From Geopseudomonas aromaticivorans (GTDB taxonomy: Bacteria; Pseudomonadota; Gammaproteobacteria; Pseudomonadales; Pseudomonadaceae), in assembly GCF_019097855.1 (NCBI RefSeq), contig NZ_JAHRGL010000030.1, forward strand, positions 248,001-312,000: a stretch of DNA of 64,000 nt. Direction: 5' to 3'. Shown piece after piece: positions 48,299 to 59,601 of the stretch. Positions within the stretch are counted from its first letter, which is position 1; each line of letters opens with the position of its first letter. Position numbers and translations under genes: made by a program. The notes beneath the pieces were generated by a model. That model ran no database searches. It was not told the origin of the DNA and was given only the letters and a program-made list of their open reading frames with translations.

Positions 48299-49459
48299 AT
48301 GGCTTGGAATGAGCCGGGTGGTGGCAACTCGAACGACCAGGATCCCTGGGGTGGTCGCCGTGGCGGCGGCCGTCAGGGGCCGCCAGACCTGGATGAAGCC
48401 TTGCGCAAGCTGCAGGACAACCTGAACAGTCTGTTCGGGGGGCGCAAGCGTAGCGGTGGGGACGGTGGTGCCGGCAAGGGTGGCGGTGTCGGACTGCTGG
48501 CGATCGGCTTCGGCCTGCTGGCCGCGCTCTGGCTGTACAGTGCCGTCTATGTGGTCGACGAGCAGGAGCAGGCAGTGATTCTGCGCTTCGGCAAGTACTA
48601 TGAAACCGTCGGGCCGGGCCTGAACCTCTATTTCCCGCCGATCGACCGCAAGTTTCAGGATAACGTCACCCGCGAGCGCGCCTACACCAAGCAGGGGCAG
48701 ATGCTCACCGAGGACGAGAACATCATCGAGGTACCGCTGACCGTGCAGTATAGGGTGAGCAACCTGCAGGAGTTCGTGCTCAACGTCGACCAGCCGGAAA
48801 TCAGCCTGCAGCACGCCACCGACAGCGCCCTGCGCCACGTGGTCGGCTCGACCTCGATGGATCAGGTGCTGACCGAGGGCCGCGAGCAGATGGCGGGTGA
48901 GGTCAAGGAACGCCTGCAGCGCTTCCTCGACACCTACAAAACCGGCATCACGGTGACCCAGGTGAACATCCAGAGCGCCGCCGCGCCGCGCGAGGTGCAG
49001 GAAGCCTTCGACGACGTGATCCGCGCCCGCGAGGACGAGCAGCGCGAGAAGAACCAGGCCGAGGCCTACGCCAACGGCGTGATTCCGGAAGCGCGCGGCC
49101 AGGCTCAGCGCATCGTCGAGGATGCCAACGGCTATCGCGAGGAAGTGGTGGCGCGCGCCCAGGGCGAGGCGGACCGCTTCAGCCGGCTGGTTGCCGAGTA
49201 TCGCAAGGCGCCGGACGTGACCCGTGAGCGCCTGTATCTGGAAACCATGCAGGAAATGCTGAGCAACACCAGTAAGGTGCTGGTCACCGGCGAGCAGGGG
49301 CAGAACAATCTGCTCTATCTGCCGCTGGACAAGATGATCGATAGCCGGGCGCCGGCGGCCAGTGCGGTGGCGCCGAGTGCTCAGGCCGGGGCGGCCGAGC
49401 CTGCATCGCGGGCGACAGTAGACCTGCAGCGTGACCTGCGTTCGAGGGAGAGCCGCTGA
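48299..49459 (+). CDS. hflK: FtsH modulator HflK
   Basis: 386 residues. Gly-rich cytoplasmic N-terminus, one membrane helix (about 62-82), then a periplasmic SPFH/prohibitin domain (EQAVILRFGKYYETVGPGLN) and helical C-terminal region. It assembles with HflC into the cage that encloses and regulates the FtsH protease. ATG after GGGGAGA. The stop overlaps the hflC ATG by one base. Confidence 0.96.
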   Translation: MAWNEPGGGNSNDQDPWGGRRGGGRQGPPDLDEALRKLQDNLNSLFGGRKRSGGDGGAGKGGGVGLLAIGFGLLAALWLYSAVYVVDEQEQAVILRFGKYYETVGPGLNLYFPPIDRKFQDNVTRERAYTKQGQMLTEDENIIEVPLTVQYRVSNLQEFVLNVDQPEISLQHATDSALRHVVGSTSMDQVLTEGREQMAGEVKERLQRFLDTYKTGITVTQVNIQSAAAPREVQEAFDDVIRAREDEQREKNQAEAYANGVIPEARGQAQRIVEDANGYREEVVARAQGEADRFSRLVAEYRKAPDVTRERLYLETMQEMLSNTSKVLVTGEQGQNNLLYLPLDKMIDSRAPAASAVAPSAQAGAAEPASRATVDLQRDLRSRESR

Positions 49460-50328
49460 TGAGCAACAAGTCGCTGATCGCCCTGATTGCAGCTGCCGTG
49501 CTGGCGCTGATCGGGTGGAACTGCTTCTACATCGTGCTGCAGACCGAGAAGGCGGTGCTGCTGCAGTTTGGCCGGATTGTCCAGGCCGACGTGCAGCCGG
49601 GTCTGCATGTGAAAATCCCTTACGTCAACCAGGTGCGCAAGTTCGATGCGCGCCTGCTGACGCTGGACTCGCCGACCGAGCGCTTCCTCACTCTGGAGAA
49701 GAAGGCGGTGATGGTCGACGCCTTCGCCAAGTGGCGGGTGGCCGATGCCGAGCGCTTCTACACCGCGACCTCGGGCATGAAGCAGATTGCCGACGAGCGT
49801 CTGTCGCGGCGTCTGGAGTCCGGTCTGCGCGACCAATTCGGCAAGCGCACCCTGCACGAAGTGGTGTCCGGCGAGCGCGATGCGCTGATGGCCGATATCA
49901 CCCAGTTGCTGGATCGCATGGCACGGCGCGAACTGGGGATCGAGGTGCTTGACGTGCGAGTCAAGGCCATCGACCTGCCCAAGGAAGTCAATCGCAGCGT
50001 GTTCGAGCGCATGAGTACCGAGCGCGAGCGCGAGGCCCGCGAACACCGCGCCAAGGGTCGCGAGCTGGCCGAAGGCATCCGTGCCGACGCCGACCGCCAG
50101 CGTCGCGTGCTGCTGGCCGGCGCTTATCGCGAGTCGGAAGAGCTGCGTGGCCAGGGTGATGCCCAGGCGGCGGCGATCTATGCCAAGGCCTACAGCCAGG
50201 ATCCGGAGTTCTACTCCTTCCACCGCAGCCTGCAGGCCTATCGGCAGAGCTTTTCCGGCAAGCGCGACATGATGGTGCTCGATCCGAAGAGCGACTTCTT
50301 CCGCTATCTGGAGCAGTCCAAGCCCTGA
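49459..50328 (+). CDS. hflC: FtsH modulator HflC
   Basis: 289 residues. N-terminal membrane anchor (about 6-26), SPFH domain (TEKAVLLQFGRIVQADVQPGLH) and a long helical region rich in Arg/Glu/Ala. ERMSTEREREAREHRAKG is typical of HflC. Partner of HflK. Last gene of the run before a good terminator. Confidence 0.96.
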   Translation: MSNKSLIALIAAAVLALIGWNCFYIVLQTEKAVLLQFGRIVQADVQPGLHVKIPYVNQVRKFDARLLTLDSPTERFLTLEKKAVMVDAFAKWRVADAERFYTATSGMKQIADERLSRRLESGLRDQFGKRTLHEVVSGERDALMADITQLLDRMARRELGIEVLDVRVKAIDLPKEVNRSVFERMSTEREREAREHRAKGRELAEGIRADADRQRRVLLAGAYRESEELRGQGDAQAAAIYAKAYSQDPEFYSFHRSLQAYRQSFSGKRDMMVLDPKSDFFRYLEQSKP

Positions 50329-50395
50329 GACGTCCACCCGGCGGCCGTTGCGCGGCTGCCGGGGTGACCTCGGGGAAAACGTGTTATTATGAATC

Positions 50396-50418
50396 AGCCG
50401 GGATTTCCCGGCTTTTTT
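50396..50418 (+). terminator. Intrinsic terminator after hflC
   Basis: AGCCGGG and CCCGGCT with an ATTT loop, followed by a T run. It lies 16 bases before the ATG of the DUF2065 gene, so that gene must depend on readthrough or a nearby promoter. Confidence 0.85.
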
Positions 50419-50433
50419 GCGTCTGCGGGAACC

Positions 50434-50619
50434 ATGTGGCAAGAACTGGGCATCGCTTTTTGTCTGCTGCTGGTGCTGGAAGGCATTCTGCCGTTCCTCT
50501 GTCCGCGGCGCTGGCGCGAGGCTGTCGTCAGTCTGGCCCGGCTGGAGGATCGCCAGCTGCGGCTGATCGGACTGGGCAGCATGCTGCTGGGAACGGCCCT
50601 GTTGTACGGGCTTCGTTGA
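50434..50619 (+). CDS. DUF2065 small membrane protein (YjeT-like)
   Basis: 61 residues with two hydrophobic helices (GIAFCLLLVLEGILPFL and LGSMLLGTALLYGL) and a basic loop. Size and position between hflC and hisZ/purA match the YjeT/DUF2065 family. Function unknown. The chosen ATG gives the family length; the open frame continues upstream through the terminator hairpin and is unlikely to be coding there. Confidence 0.85.
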   Translation: MWQELGIAFCLLLVLEGILPFLCPRRWREAVVSLARLEDRQLRLIGLGSMLLGTALLYGLR

Positions 50620-50651
50620 ATACCACGCCCGGCTGAACGGGGAGAGACAAT

Positions 50652-51839
50652 ATGGCAACGCTGGACCGCTGGCTGCTGCCGGATGGAATCGAAGAGGTGC
50701 TGCCGGCAGAGGCGGCCCGCATAGAGACGGCTCGCCGTCAGGTGCTGGATCTGTTCCGCAACTGGGGCTACGAGCTGGTCATTACCCCGCATATCGAATA
50801 CCTGGAGTCCCTGCTCACCGGTGCGGGTCAGGATCTCGATCTGCGGACCTTCAAGGTCACCGATCCGCTGTCCGGCCGGCAGATGGGCTTCCGTGCCGAC
50901 ATCACGCCGCAGGTCGCGCGTCTCGATGCGCATACCCATCGCCAGGAAGGGCCGAGCCGCCTGTGCTATGCCGGCAGCGTGCTGCACGCGCGTCCGGGGG
51001 TGCTGTCCACTTCGCGCAGTCCGATCCAGATCGGCGCCGAACTGTATGGCGACGCCAGCACCGCCAGTGACAGCGAGATCATCAGCCTGATGCTCGAGGT
51101 GCTGGAGCTGGCGGGGGTCGCCGAGGTACACATGGACCTCGGTCATGTCGGCATCTATCGCGGCCTGGCGCGTGCCGCCGGTCTGTCCGGCGAAGCCGAA
51201 CAGCAGTTGTTCGAGGCCCTGCAGCGCAAGGCGATCGACGAAGTGGCCGCCTTGACTGCGGCTCTGCCGGTCGAGCAGGCGTCCATGCTGCGCGCTCTGG
51301 CCCAGCTGTGCGGCGGACGTGAAGTGCTGGTGCAGGCGCGCGCGCAACTGGCCGCAGCGCCGGCTGAGGTGCTCGCGGCGCTGGCCGAGCTGGAAGAGCT
51401 GGCCAACCTGTTGAGCGCGCGCTACCCGGCGCTGCCGCTGTATTTCGACCTGGGCGAGCTGCGCGGCTACCACTACCACACCGGTGCGGTGTTTGCGGCC
51501 TTCGTGCCCGGCATCGGTCAGGCGATTGCCCAGGGTGGACGTTACGACGACATCGGCGCGCATTTCGGCCGGGCGCGACCGGCCACCGGTTTTTCCACCG
51601 ATCTGAAGGTGCTGGTCAGTCTGGGGCAGGCCATTCAGGCCGAGGCTCCGGGAGGCGTCTGGGCACCACAGGGCGGCGATGCGCTGCTCTGGCAGGCGGT
51701 TCTCGAGCTGCGTCGCAGCGGGCGGCGGGTGGTACAGGCGCTGCCCGGGCAGACCCTGGCGGAGGCCCGTGCGGCGGGCTGCGACAGCGAATTGCATTTG
51801 CAGGAGGGTGGCTGGCAGGTCTCGCCGCTGGCCTCCTGA
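50652..51839 (+). CDS. hisZ: ATP phosphoribosyltransferase regulatory subunit
   Basis: 395 residues, class II histidyl-tRNA synthetase-like fold without the anticodon-binding domain. [15 protein letters not shown] at the start, [15 protein letters not shown] (motif 2 region) and QGGRYDDIG in motif 3. HisZ pairs with the short HisG form and confers histidine feedback. ATG after GGGGAGAG. It precedes purA as in other Pseudomonas. Confidence 0.95.
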   Translation: MATLDRWLLPDGIEEVLPAEAARIETARRQVLDLFRNWGYELVITPHIEYLESLLTGAGQDLDLRTFKVTDPLSGRQMGFRADITPQVARLDAHTHRQEGPSRLCYAGSVLHARPGVLSTSRSPIQIGAELYGDASTASDSEIISLMLEVLELAGVAEVHMDLGHVGIYRGLARAAGLSGEAEQQLFEALQRKAIDEVAALTAALPVEQASMLRALAQLCGGREVLVQARAQLAAAPAEVLAALAELEELANLLSARYPALPLYFDLGELRGYHYHTGAVFAAFVPGIGQAIAQGGRYDDIGAHFGRARPATGFSTDLKVLVSLGQAIQAEAPGGVWAPQGGDALLWQAVLELRRSGRRVVQALPGQTLAEARAAGCDSELHLQEGGWQVSPLAS

Positions 51840-53189
<1,350 letters not shown>

Positions 53190-53207
53190 TCGCTGGTTGC
53201 CGGAAAG

Positions 53208-53233
53208 AGACCGCCTTCGGGCGGTCTTTTTTT
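53208..53233 (+). terminator. Intrinsic terminator of purA
   Basis: AGACCGCC (53208-53215), TTCG tetraloop, GGCGGTCT (53220-53227), and an uninterrupted T run to 53233. Confidence 0.93.
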
Positions 53234-53299
53234 GCCTGGAGAAGGTGCGAGATGGTGTTGCTGTGAGATGCTGGAAGTGGCTGCTTTTCTGTAGGCGAA

Positions 53300-53329
53300 A
53301 AAAAACCGGATCGTGAGATCCGGTTTTTT
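53300..53329 (-). terminator. Terminator of the tRNA-Leu operon
   Basis: A perfect 13-bp stem AAAAAACCGGATC / GATCCGGTTTTTT with a GTGA loop, starting 5 bases 3' of the last tRNA on the minus strand. The A run at 53298-53305 gives a U tract in the minus-strand transcript. Confidence 0.88.
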
Positions 53330-53334
53330 CAAAT

Positions 53335-53421
53335 TGGTGCCCAGAAGAAGACTCGAACTTCCACGGTGTTGCCACCACTGATACCTGAAACCAGCGCGTC
53401 TACCAATTCCGCCATCTGGGC
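53335..53421 (-). tRNA. tRNA-Leu (anticodon CAG), distal copy
   Basis: 87 bases, CCA encoded. Acceptor GCCCAGA pairs with TCTGGGC; anticodon stem CTGGT/ATCAG with loop TTCAGGT gives anticodon CAG (reads CUG). It has the long variable arm of class II tRNAs and the T-loop GTTCGAG. Pair 7:66 is A-U here, G-C in the other copy. Confidence 0.95.
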
Positions 53422-53496
53422 GTGCCATGTTTGCCGTTGCCGGCGAAGCCTGACTGCTTCTTTTTACAAACATCCGCAAAAGCGTCTGTTTGGAAT

Positions 53497-53583
53497 TGGT
53501 GCCCAGGAGAAGACTCGAACTTCCACGGTGTTGCCACCACTGATACCTGAAACCAGCGCGTCTACCAATTCCGCCACCTGGGC
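53497..53583 (-). tRNA. tRNA-Leu (anticodon CAG), proximal copy
   Basis: 87 bases, CCA encoded, identical to the other copy except for the 7:66 acceptor pair (GCCCAGG with CCTGGGC). It is separated from the distal copy by 75 bases and is transcribed first from the promoter at 53647-53675. Confidence 0.95.
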
Positions 53584-53646
53584 TAATAGTGCGATGATTG
53601 CTCATCTGCTCTATCGTTACAGCGTTCACTGCTGCTGTGGGCGCAA

Positions 53647-53675
53647 ACTATACGGGGGCTTGGGGTGCTTGTAAA
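53647..53675 (-). promoter_or_regulatory. Sigma70 promoter of the tRNA-Leu operon
   Basis: On the minus strand: TTTACA (53675-53670), 17-base spacer, TATAGT (53652-53647). Transcription would start near 53640, about 57 bases before the first mature tRNA 5' end. Confidence 0.75.
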
Positions 53676-53786
53676 CCCCTGATATGAAAAAATTTTATTG
53701 TGCCGACAAGGCTGCGCTCGGCGCCGCTTTCGCGCTTCAATATAGGCATGACCACAAGCAAGACAACCACAGGTAAAACCGGACAT

Positions 53787-56504
53787 ATGGCCGATGATTG
53801 GCAAACCCTCGATCCCGAGGCCGCCCGCGAGGCGGAAAAATACGCAAACCCCATTCCCAGTCGTGAGCTGATCCTCGCGCACCTGGCCGAGCGCGGTGCG
53901 CCGGCTTCCCGTGCGCAGCTGTTCGAGGAGCTCGGGCTGCATGGCGAGGAGGCCGAGGAGGCCCTGCGCCGCCGACTGCGCGCTATGGAGCGCGATGGTC
54001 AACTGATCTACACCCGCCGCGGTGCCTATGCCCCGGTGGACAAGCTGGACCTGATTCGCGGCCGCGTCAGCGGCCACCGCGATGGCTTCGGCTTCCTGAT
54101 TCCCGACGACGGCAGCGACGATCTGTTCCTCAGTCCGGCGCAGATGCGCCTGGTGTTCGACGGCGACCGCGCGCTGGCGCGGGTCGCCGGTCTCGATCGC
54201 CGCGGCCGGCGCGAAGGCGCGCTGGTCGAGGTGCTCGAACGCGCCCACGAAACCCTAGTCGGCCGCTTCTTCGAGGAAAGCGGTGTCTCCATGGTGGTGG
54301 CCGACAACCCGAAGGTCCAGCAGCAGGTGCTGGTCCTGGCGGGCAAGCAGGGCGCGGCGCGCCATGGCCAGTTCGTCCAGGTGCGCATCGACGTGTGGCC
54401 GACGGCGTTCCGCCAGGCCCAGGGCGAGGTGGTCGAGGTGCTCGGCGACTATATGGCGCCGGGCATGGAGATCGAGGTTGCCATGCGCAGCTACGACCTG
54501 CCGCACGAGTGGCCGGAGGCCCTGCTCAAGGAGGCGAAGAAGCTCAAGCCCGAAGTGGAGGAGAAGGACAAGGAGAAGCGCGTCGATCTGCGCGGCCTGC
54601 CCTTCGTCACCATCGATGGCGAGGATGCCCGCGACTTCGACGACGCGGTCTACGCCGAGGCGGTCAAGGGCGCCGGTTGGCGTCTGTTCGTCGCCATTGC
54701 CGACGTCTCCCATTATGTGAAGGTAGGCTCGGCGCTGGACGAGGAGGCGGTCAAGCGCGGCAACTCGGTGTATTTCCCCGAGCGGGTGATCCCGATGCTG
54801 CCGGAAGAGCTGTCCAATGGTCTGTGCTCGCTGAATCCGCTGGTCGATCGTCTGGCCATGGTCTGCGAGATGACGGTGTCGAAGAGCGGCGAGCTGACCG
54901 GCTACCAGTTCTATGAGGCGGTGATCCACTCCCATGCGCGGCTGACCTACACCAAGGTCAGCCAGTTGCTGGAGAAGCCCAACTCCACCGAGGCCAAGTA
55001 CCTGCGCGAGCAGATGCCGCATCTGGTGCCGCACCTGCGTCAGCTGTATGCGCTGTACAAGGTGCTGCTGGCGGCGCGCCACGTGCGCGGCGCCATCGAC
55101 TTCGAGACCCAGGAGACGCGCATCGTCTTCGGCGCCGACCGCAAGATCACCGAGATCCGCCCGACCCAGCGCAACGATGCGCACCGGCTGATCGAGGAGT
55201 GCATGCTCTGCGCCAACGTCGCCACGGCCCTGTTCCTCGCGGAGCACGAGGTGCCGGCGCTGTACCGCGTGCATGACGGTCCGCCGGCGGAGAAGCTGGA
55301 GAAATTGCGCAGCTTCCTCGGCGAACTGGGCCTGACCCTGAATCGCGGCAAGGGCGATCCGACGCCCAAGGACTACCTGAAGCTGCTCGAGGCGGTGCGC
55401 GAGCGCCCGGATCAGCACTTGATCCAGACCGTGATGCTGCGCTCGCTGAGTCAGGCGGTGTACAGCGCGGACAACGCCGGGCACTTTGGTCTGAACTACG
55501 AGGCCTACACCCACTTCACCTCGCCGATCCGCCGTTATCCGGATCTGCTGGTGCATCGGGCGATCCGCAGCGTGATCCGCTCCAAGCGCACCACCGCCAA
55601 GGTGCGTCGCGTCGGCGCGGCGAGCATGCCCAAGGCGCGCATCTATCCGTACGACGAGGGGCGTCTGGAGCAGCTCGGCGTGCAGTGCTCGATGACCGAG
55701 CGGCGCGCCGACGAGGCGACCCGCGATGTGGTCAACTGGCTGAAGTGCGAGTACATGCGCGAGCGGGTCGGCGAGCGCTTCCCGGGGGTGGTGACCGCGG
55801 TGACCGGCTTTGGTCTGTTCGTCGAGCTGACCGACATCTATGTCGAAGGCCTGGTGCACGTCACCGCCCTGCCGGGCGACTACTACCACTTCGACCCGGT
55901 CCATCATCGCCTGAGTGGCGAGCGTTCCGGGCGCAGCTTCCGCCTCGGTGACACCGTCGAGGTGCTGGTGGCGCGGGTCGATCTCGACGAGCGCAAGATC
56001 GACTTCGAGCTCGGCGACGCCGCGCAGTCCGTGCCGCCGTCGCGCAAGCGTGCGGGCAAGGCTGAAGAGGGGCGGGCGGGCGCCGGCAAGGCGCCAGGGC
56101 GCAAGCGTGGCGCCGCGCGCGAGCCAGAGCCGGTAGCCGAGTCGCGCAGTCCGCGTGGTCCGGCGCGCAAGACCGGGCGGGTGCAAGCTCTGCCGGAAGT
56201 GGCGCCGGCGCTGGAGGAGCAGGCCGATGCGCTGCTGGGCAATGTCGACGTACAGAAGAGCCGGGCGCTGAAGAAGAAGCTGCTCGAGGAGGCCAAGGCG
56301 CCGGAAAAGCCGTCCGCCAAGGCCGACAAGGGCAAGAGCAAGGCCAAGGCGGCCGCTGCCGGTAAGGCCGCAGAGAAGAAGAAGGCCATCCCTCGCCCGG
56401 TCAGGGTTTCCGGTGCGGGCAAGGCCAAGCCGGCCAAGAAGGCCGGGGCGGCCGACAGTGCGCCCGCGGGGCGAGCCATACGTAAACGCAAGGTCAAAGA
56501 ATGA
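53787..56504 (+). CDS. rnr: Ribonuclease R
   Basis: 905 residues: N-terminal winged helix/cold-shock domains (to about 230), RNB catalytic domain (about 255-590) with [17 protein letters not shown] carrying the catalytic Asp cluster, S1 domain (about 655-740) and a Lys/Ala-rich basic tail (about 750-905). It degrades structured RNA 3' to 5'. The start [13 protein letters not shown] matches Pseudomonas relatives; in-frame ATGs at 53700 and 53748 would overlap the tRNA promoter. Confidence 0.95.
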   Translation: MADDWQTLDPEAAREAEKYANPIPSRELILAHLAERGAPASRAQLFEELGLHGEEAEEALRRRLRAMERDGQLIYTRRGAYAPVDKLDLIRGRVSGHRDGFGFLIPDDGSDDLFLSPAQMRLVFDGDRALARVAGLDRRGRREGALVEVLERAHETLVGRFFEESGVSMVVADNPKVQQQVLVLAGKQGAARHGQFVQVRIDVWPTAFRQAQGEVVEVLGDYMAPGMEIEVAMRSYDLPHEWPEALLKEAKKLKPEVEEKDKEKRVDLRGLPFVTIDGEDARDFDDAVYAEAVKGAGWRLFVAIADVSHYVKVGSALDEEAVKRGNSVYFPERVIPMLPEELSNGLCSLNPLVDRLAMVCEMTVSKSGELTGYQFYEAVIHSHARLTYTKVSQLLEKPNSTEAKYLREQMPHLVPHLRQLYALYKVLLAARHVRGAIDFETQETRIVFGADRKITEIRPTQRNDAHRLIEECMLCANVATALFLAEHEVPALYRVHDGPPAEKLEKLRSFLGELGLTLNRGKGDPTPKDYLKLLEAVRERPDQHLIQTVMLRSLSQAVYSADNAGHFGLNYEAYTHFTSPIRRYPDLLVHRAIRSVIRSKRTTAKVRRVGAASMPKARIYPYDEGRLEQLGVQCSMTERRADEATRDVVNWLKCEYMRERVGERFPGVVTAVTGFGLFVELTDIYVEGLVHVTALPGDYYHFDPVHHRLSGERSGRSFRLGDTVEVLVARVDLDERKIDFELGDAAQSVPPSRKRAGKAEEGRAGAGKAPGRKRGAAREPEPVAESRSPRGPARKTGRVQALPEVAPALEEQADALLGNVDVQKSRALKKKLLEEAKAPEKPSAKADKGKSKAKAAAAGKAAEKKKAIPRPVRVSGAGKAKPAKKAGAADSAPAGRAIRKRKVKE

Positions 56505-57253
56505 GTCAGTGGGAGCGGGTCTACGGCGTGCATGCCGTAGAGGCATTGCTGCGCCATCACCCCAAGCGGGTCAAGCAGCTGTGGTTGGCCGAGGGGCGCC
56601 AGGATCCGCGGGTGCAGGCGCTGGTGCAGCTGGCCGGCGAGGCGCGGGTGCCGGTCGGCCAGCGCGAGCGGCGCGAACTGGATGAGTGGGCTGAGGGCGT
56701 GCACCAGGGCGTGGTCGCCGAGGTCAGTCCGAGCCAGGTGTGGGGCGAGAACTTCCTCGACGAGTTGCTGGCGCGCGGCGAATCCGTGCCGCTGCTGCTG
56801 GTGCTCGACGGGGTGACCGATCCGCACAACCTCGGCGCCTGCCTGCGCACTGCCGATGCCGCCGGGGTGCAGGCGGTGATCGTGCCCAAGGACAAGTCGG
56901 CGACCCTCAATGCCACCGTGCGCAAGGTCGCCTGCGGTGCGGCGGAAGTGATTCCGCTGGTGGCGGTGACCAACCTGGCGCGTACCCTGGAGAAGCTGCA
57001 GCAGCAGGGGCTGTGGATCGTCGGCACCGCCGGCGAGGCGACCCAGGAGATCTACGATCTCGACCTGCGCGGGCCGACCGTGCTGGTGATGGGGGCCGAG
57101 GGCAAGGGCATGCGCCGCCTGACCCGCGAGCATTGCGACTATCTGGCGCGCCTGCCGATGGGGGGCAGCGTCAGCAGCCTCAATGTCTCGGTGGCCACCG
57201 GCGTTTGCCTGTTCGAGGCGGTGCGTCAGCGCCGCCCGTCCGTGCCAGCATGA
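56501..57253 (+). CDS. rlmB: 23S rRNA (guanosine-2'-O-)-methyltransferase
   Basis: 250 residues. N-terminal substrate-binding domain, then a SPOUT fold with the three SpoU motifs: [24 protein letters not shown] and [13 protein letters not shown]. It methylates G2251 in E. coli numbering. ATGA overlap with rnr couples the two, as in other gammaproteobacteria. Confidence 0.96.
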   Translation: MSQWERVYGVHAVEALLRHHPKRVKQLWLAEGRQDPRVQALVQLAGEARVPVGQRERRELDEWAEGVHQGVVAEVSPSQVWGENFLDELLARGESVPLLLVLDGVTDPHNLGACLRTADAAGVQAVIVPKDKSATLNATVRKVACGAAEVIPLVAVTNLARTLEKLQQQGLWIVGTAGEATQEIYDLDLRGPTVLVMGAEGKGMRRLTREHCDYLARLPMGGSVSSLNVSVATGVCLFEAVRQRRPSVPA

Positions 57254-57255
57254 AT

Positions 57256-57284
57256 CGCTGCCCCGCATTGCTTGCGGGGCAGCG
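57256..57284 (+). terminator. Strong hairpin after rlmB
   Basis: CGCTGCCCCGCA (57256-57267) pairs perfectly over 12 bp with TGCGGGGCAGCG (57273-57284), loop 5. It begins two bases after the rlmB stop. There is no T tract, and it overlaps the -35 of the rpsF promoter candidate. Confidence 0.6.
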
Positions 57285-57300
57285 GTCCCCTCCGTACAAT
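57272..57300 (+). promoter_or_regulatory. Candidate promoter of the rpsF operon
   Basis: TTGCGG (57272-57277), 17-base spacer, TACAAT (57295-57300). Transcription would start near 57307, leaving a leader of about 110 bases before rpsF. Confidence 0.55.
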
Positions 57301-57372
57301 GCCACCCCTTGCCGTCGCGGCAGGCGTATTTGCGCCCGCGCCCGGCAAGCACACACGAAATATTCACTCCTT

Positions 57373-57395
57373 GCCTGACCGCCCTGGCGGCAGGC
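57373..57395 (+). promoter_or_regulatory. Leader stem-loop upstream of rpsF (possible S6:S18 autoregulatory site)
   Basis: GCCTG-A-CCGCC, loop CT, GGCGG-CAGGC forms a ten-pair stem with a single bulged A, ending 22 bases before the rpsF start. In many bacteria the S6:S18 complex binds a CCG-containing stem in this leader. The match is by position and general shape only. Confidence 0.35.
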
Positions 57396-57417
57396 TGCAT
57401 AACCGTAAGGAGCATTT

Positions 57418-57828
57418 ATGCGTCATTACGAAATCGTCTTCCTGGTTCACCCGGATCAGAGTGAGCAGGTTGGCGGTATGGTCGAGCGTTACACCAAGAC
57501 CATCGAAGAAGACGGCGGCAAGGTTCACCGCCTGGAAGACTGGGGCCGTCGTCAGCTGGCTTACGCCATCGACAACGTGCACAAGGCTCACTACGTTCTG
57601 ATGAACGTCGAGTGCAGCGGTGCTGCCCTGGCCGAGCTGGAAGACAACTTCCGCTACAACGACGCCGTGATCCGCAACCTGGTGATCCGTCGCGACGAAG
57701 CCGTGACCGAACAATCCGAGATGCTCAAGGCCGAAGAAAGCCGCAACGAGCGCCGCGAGCGTCGTGACCGTAGCGACAGCGCCGAAGGCGCCGCTGAAGG
57801 CAGCGACGGCGACAGCGCCGACGAGTAA
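57418..57828 (+). CDS. rpsF: 30S ribosomal protein S6
   Basis: 136 residues. [18 protein letters not shown] and the [20 protein letters not shown] segment are diagnostic of bS6. The last ~35 residues are Glu/Arg/Ser/Asp-rich and probably disordered. ATG after TAAGGAG. It binds S18 in the platform of the 30S subunit. Confidence 0.98.
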   Translation: MRHYEIVFLVHPDQSEQVGGMVERYTKTIEEDGGKVHRLEDWGRRQLAYAIDNVHKAHYVLMNVECSGAALAELEDNFRYNDAVIRNLVIRRDEAVTEQSEMLKAEESRNERRERRDRSDSAEGAAEGSDGDSADE

Positions 57829-57859
57829 TCTTCGTAACCAGTATTGAGGAGCCACTTTC

Positions 57860-58090
57860 ATGGCACGTTTTTTCCGTCGTCGTAAGTTCTGCCGTTTCAC
57901 CGCTGAAGGCGTTCTGGAGATCGATTACAAGGATCTCAACACCCTGAAGGCCTACGTCTCCGAAACCGGCAAGATCGTTCCGAGCCGTATCACCGGCACC
58001 AAAGCCAAATATCAGCGTCAGCTGGCTACCGCGATCAAGCGCGCCCGCTACCTGGCCCTGCTGCCCTACACCGACAGCCACGGTCGTTGA
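57860..58090 (+). CDS. rpsR: 30S ribosomal protein S18
   Basis: 76 residues, very basic. [10 protein letters not shown] and [18 protein letters not shown] are conserved bS18 motifs. 31 bases after rpsF. Confidence 0.98.
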   Translation: MARFFRRRKFCRFTAEGVLEIDYKDLNTLKAYVSETGKIVPSRITGTKAKYQRQLATAIKRARYLALLPYTDSHGR

Positions 58091-58124
58091 GACCCGGACG
58101 TCGACAGGTCAACGGATGTAATTC

Positions 58125-59018
58125 ATGCGGGCACTAGCTGACTTCGTCATGCGCGGCCGCCTGCAGGCTACCCTTGCGGTGGTCGTCGCAGCGGCGCTGC
58201 CCCTGCTGTTCTGGGTGAGCGCTGCGGCGGGCTCGCTGGTTCTGCTGCGGCGTGGTCTGAACGATGCCTTGGGGATCGTGCTCTGGGCGCTGTTGCCGAC
58301 CTTGCTGTGGTGGTACTTCGGCGAACCGCGGCCGCTGCTGGTGTTGTCCGGCAGTCTGGCGTTGGCACTGGTACTGCGGGTCAGCGTCTCCTGGACGCGG
58401 GTACTGCTGGCCAGCGTGCTGCTCGGCGTGCTGTATGGCGTGATCATCGATGCCGTGTTCGGCGAGGTGGTCAAGCGTAACGCTAGCGAGCTGCTCGAGC
58501 TGATGCCGCAGATGCTGGGCGAGAACTACCGGCAGATGACGGCAGACGAGAAGGTGCGGATCGGCGAGCTGCTGGCGCCGGTGCTGACAGGCCTGATGGC
58601 CGGCCTGCTGCAACTGCTCAGCCTGCTCTGTGTGCTGCTGGGTCGTTACTGGCAGGCGTTGCTGTACAACCCGGGCGGTTTCGGTCGCGAGTTTCGCGCC
58701 GTCCGCCTGCCGGCACCGATGGCCGTGTCCTTGCTGGTGGGGATTTTCCTGCTGCCGGGACTGAGCATCGAGCTGGCCATGCTGACACCGTTGTGCAGTG
58801 TGCCGCTGGCGTTTGCCGGAGTGGCCCTGCTGCACGGGCTGGTGGCGCAGCAGCGGCTGGCGCGCTTCTGGCTGGTGGGTTTGTACGTCTCGCTGCTGTT
58901 GTTCATGCAGCTGGTGTATCCGTTGTTGGTCGTGTTGGCCGTTGTCGACAGTCTGTTTGATTTCCGTGGGCGCGCGGCGCGCGATGGCGCGAACGGGCCC
59001 ACGGACGGTGAAGGTTAA
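58125..59018 (+). CDS. DUF2232-family membrane protein
   Basis: 297 residues with about eight hydrophobic helices and no catalytic motif. It sits inside the ribosomal protein operon between rpsR and rplI, 34 bases after rpsR and 21 before rplI, the usual Pseudomonas arrangement of a DUF2232 gene. Related to YybS-like proteins. Function unknown. Confidence 0.85.
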   Translation: MRALADFVMRGRLQATLAVVVAAALPLLFWVSAAAGSLVLLRRGLNDALGIVLWALLPTLLWWYFGEPRPLLVLSGSLALALVLRVSVSWTRVLLASVLLGVLYGVIIDAVFGEVVKRNASELLELMPQMLGENYRQMTADEKVRIGELLAPVLTGLMAGLLQLLSLLCVLLGRYWQALLYNPGGFGREFRAVRLPAPMAVSLLVGIFLLPGLSIELAMLTPLCSVPLAFAGVALLHGLVAQQRLARFWLVGLYVSLLLFMQLVYPLLVVLAVVDSLFDFRGRAARDGANGPTDGEG

Positions 59019-59039
59019 AAGTTAAGAGGTTAAAGCCAA

Positions 59040-59486
59040 ATGGAAATCATCCTGCTGGAAAAAATCGCCAACCTGGGCAACCTGGGCGACAAGGTTAACG
59101 TCAAGGCCGGTTACGGTCGCAACTACCTGCTGCCGCAGGGCAAGGCCACTGTGGCCAGCGCCGAGAACGTTGCGGCGTTCGAAGCCCGTCGTGCCGAGCT
59201 GGAAAAGCTGGCTGCCGAGAAGAAGGCCTACGCCGAATCCCGCGCTGCCCAGCTGGGCGAGCTGGAAGTCACCATCACCGCCACCGCTGGCGATGAAGGC
59301 AAGCTGTTCGGTTCGATCGGTACCCACGACATCGCCGACGCCCTGACCGCCTCCGGCGTTGAAGTGGCCAAGAGCGAAATCCGCCTGCCCAACGGTGCCA
59401 TCCGTCAGGTCGGCGAATACGACGTAGCCGTGCACCTGCACAGCGACGTCGACGCCACCGTTCGCGTGGTGGTGGTGGCCGCCTAA
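59040..59486 (+). CDS. rplI: 50S ribosomal protein L9
   Basis: 148 residues. [19 protein letters not shown] and the Gly-rich [15 protein letters not shown] form the N-terminal rRNA-binding domain, joined by a long helix (about 40-75) to the C-terminal domain. Last gene of the rpsF operon. Confidence 0.98.
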   Translation: MEIILLEKIANLGNLGDKVNVKAGYGRNYLLPQGKATVASAENVAAFEARRAELEKLAAEKKAYAESRAAQLGELEVTITATAGDEGKLFGSIGTHDIADALTASGVEVAKSEIRLPNGAIRQVGEYDVAVHLHSDVDATVRVVVVAA

Positions 59487-59533
59487 GGCTGCCATCGATG
59501 CCCGTGCATCCCAGATGCCGGGCAGCTAACATC

Positions 59534-59570
59534 GGGCACGCCCTGCACTCGCAGGCGTGCCCTTTGTCTT
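59534..59570 (+). terminator. Terminator after rplI
   Basis: GGGCACGCCCTGC, ACTC loop, GCAGGCGTGCCC (one bulged C), then TTTGTCTTT. It separates the ribosomal operon from dnaB. Confidence 0.8.
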
Positions 59571-59601
59571 TCTGCAGTACGGTAAACACGGTAGCGAAGC
59601 G

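Noticed and set aside
50381-50418. TATTAT box just before the hflC terminator as a promoter for the DUF2065-hisZ-purA genes
   Set aside because: No -35 at a suitable distance, and the transcript would begin at the terminator hairpin.
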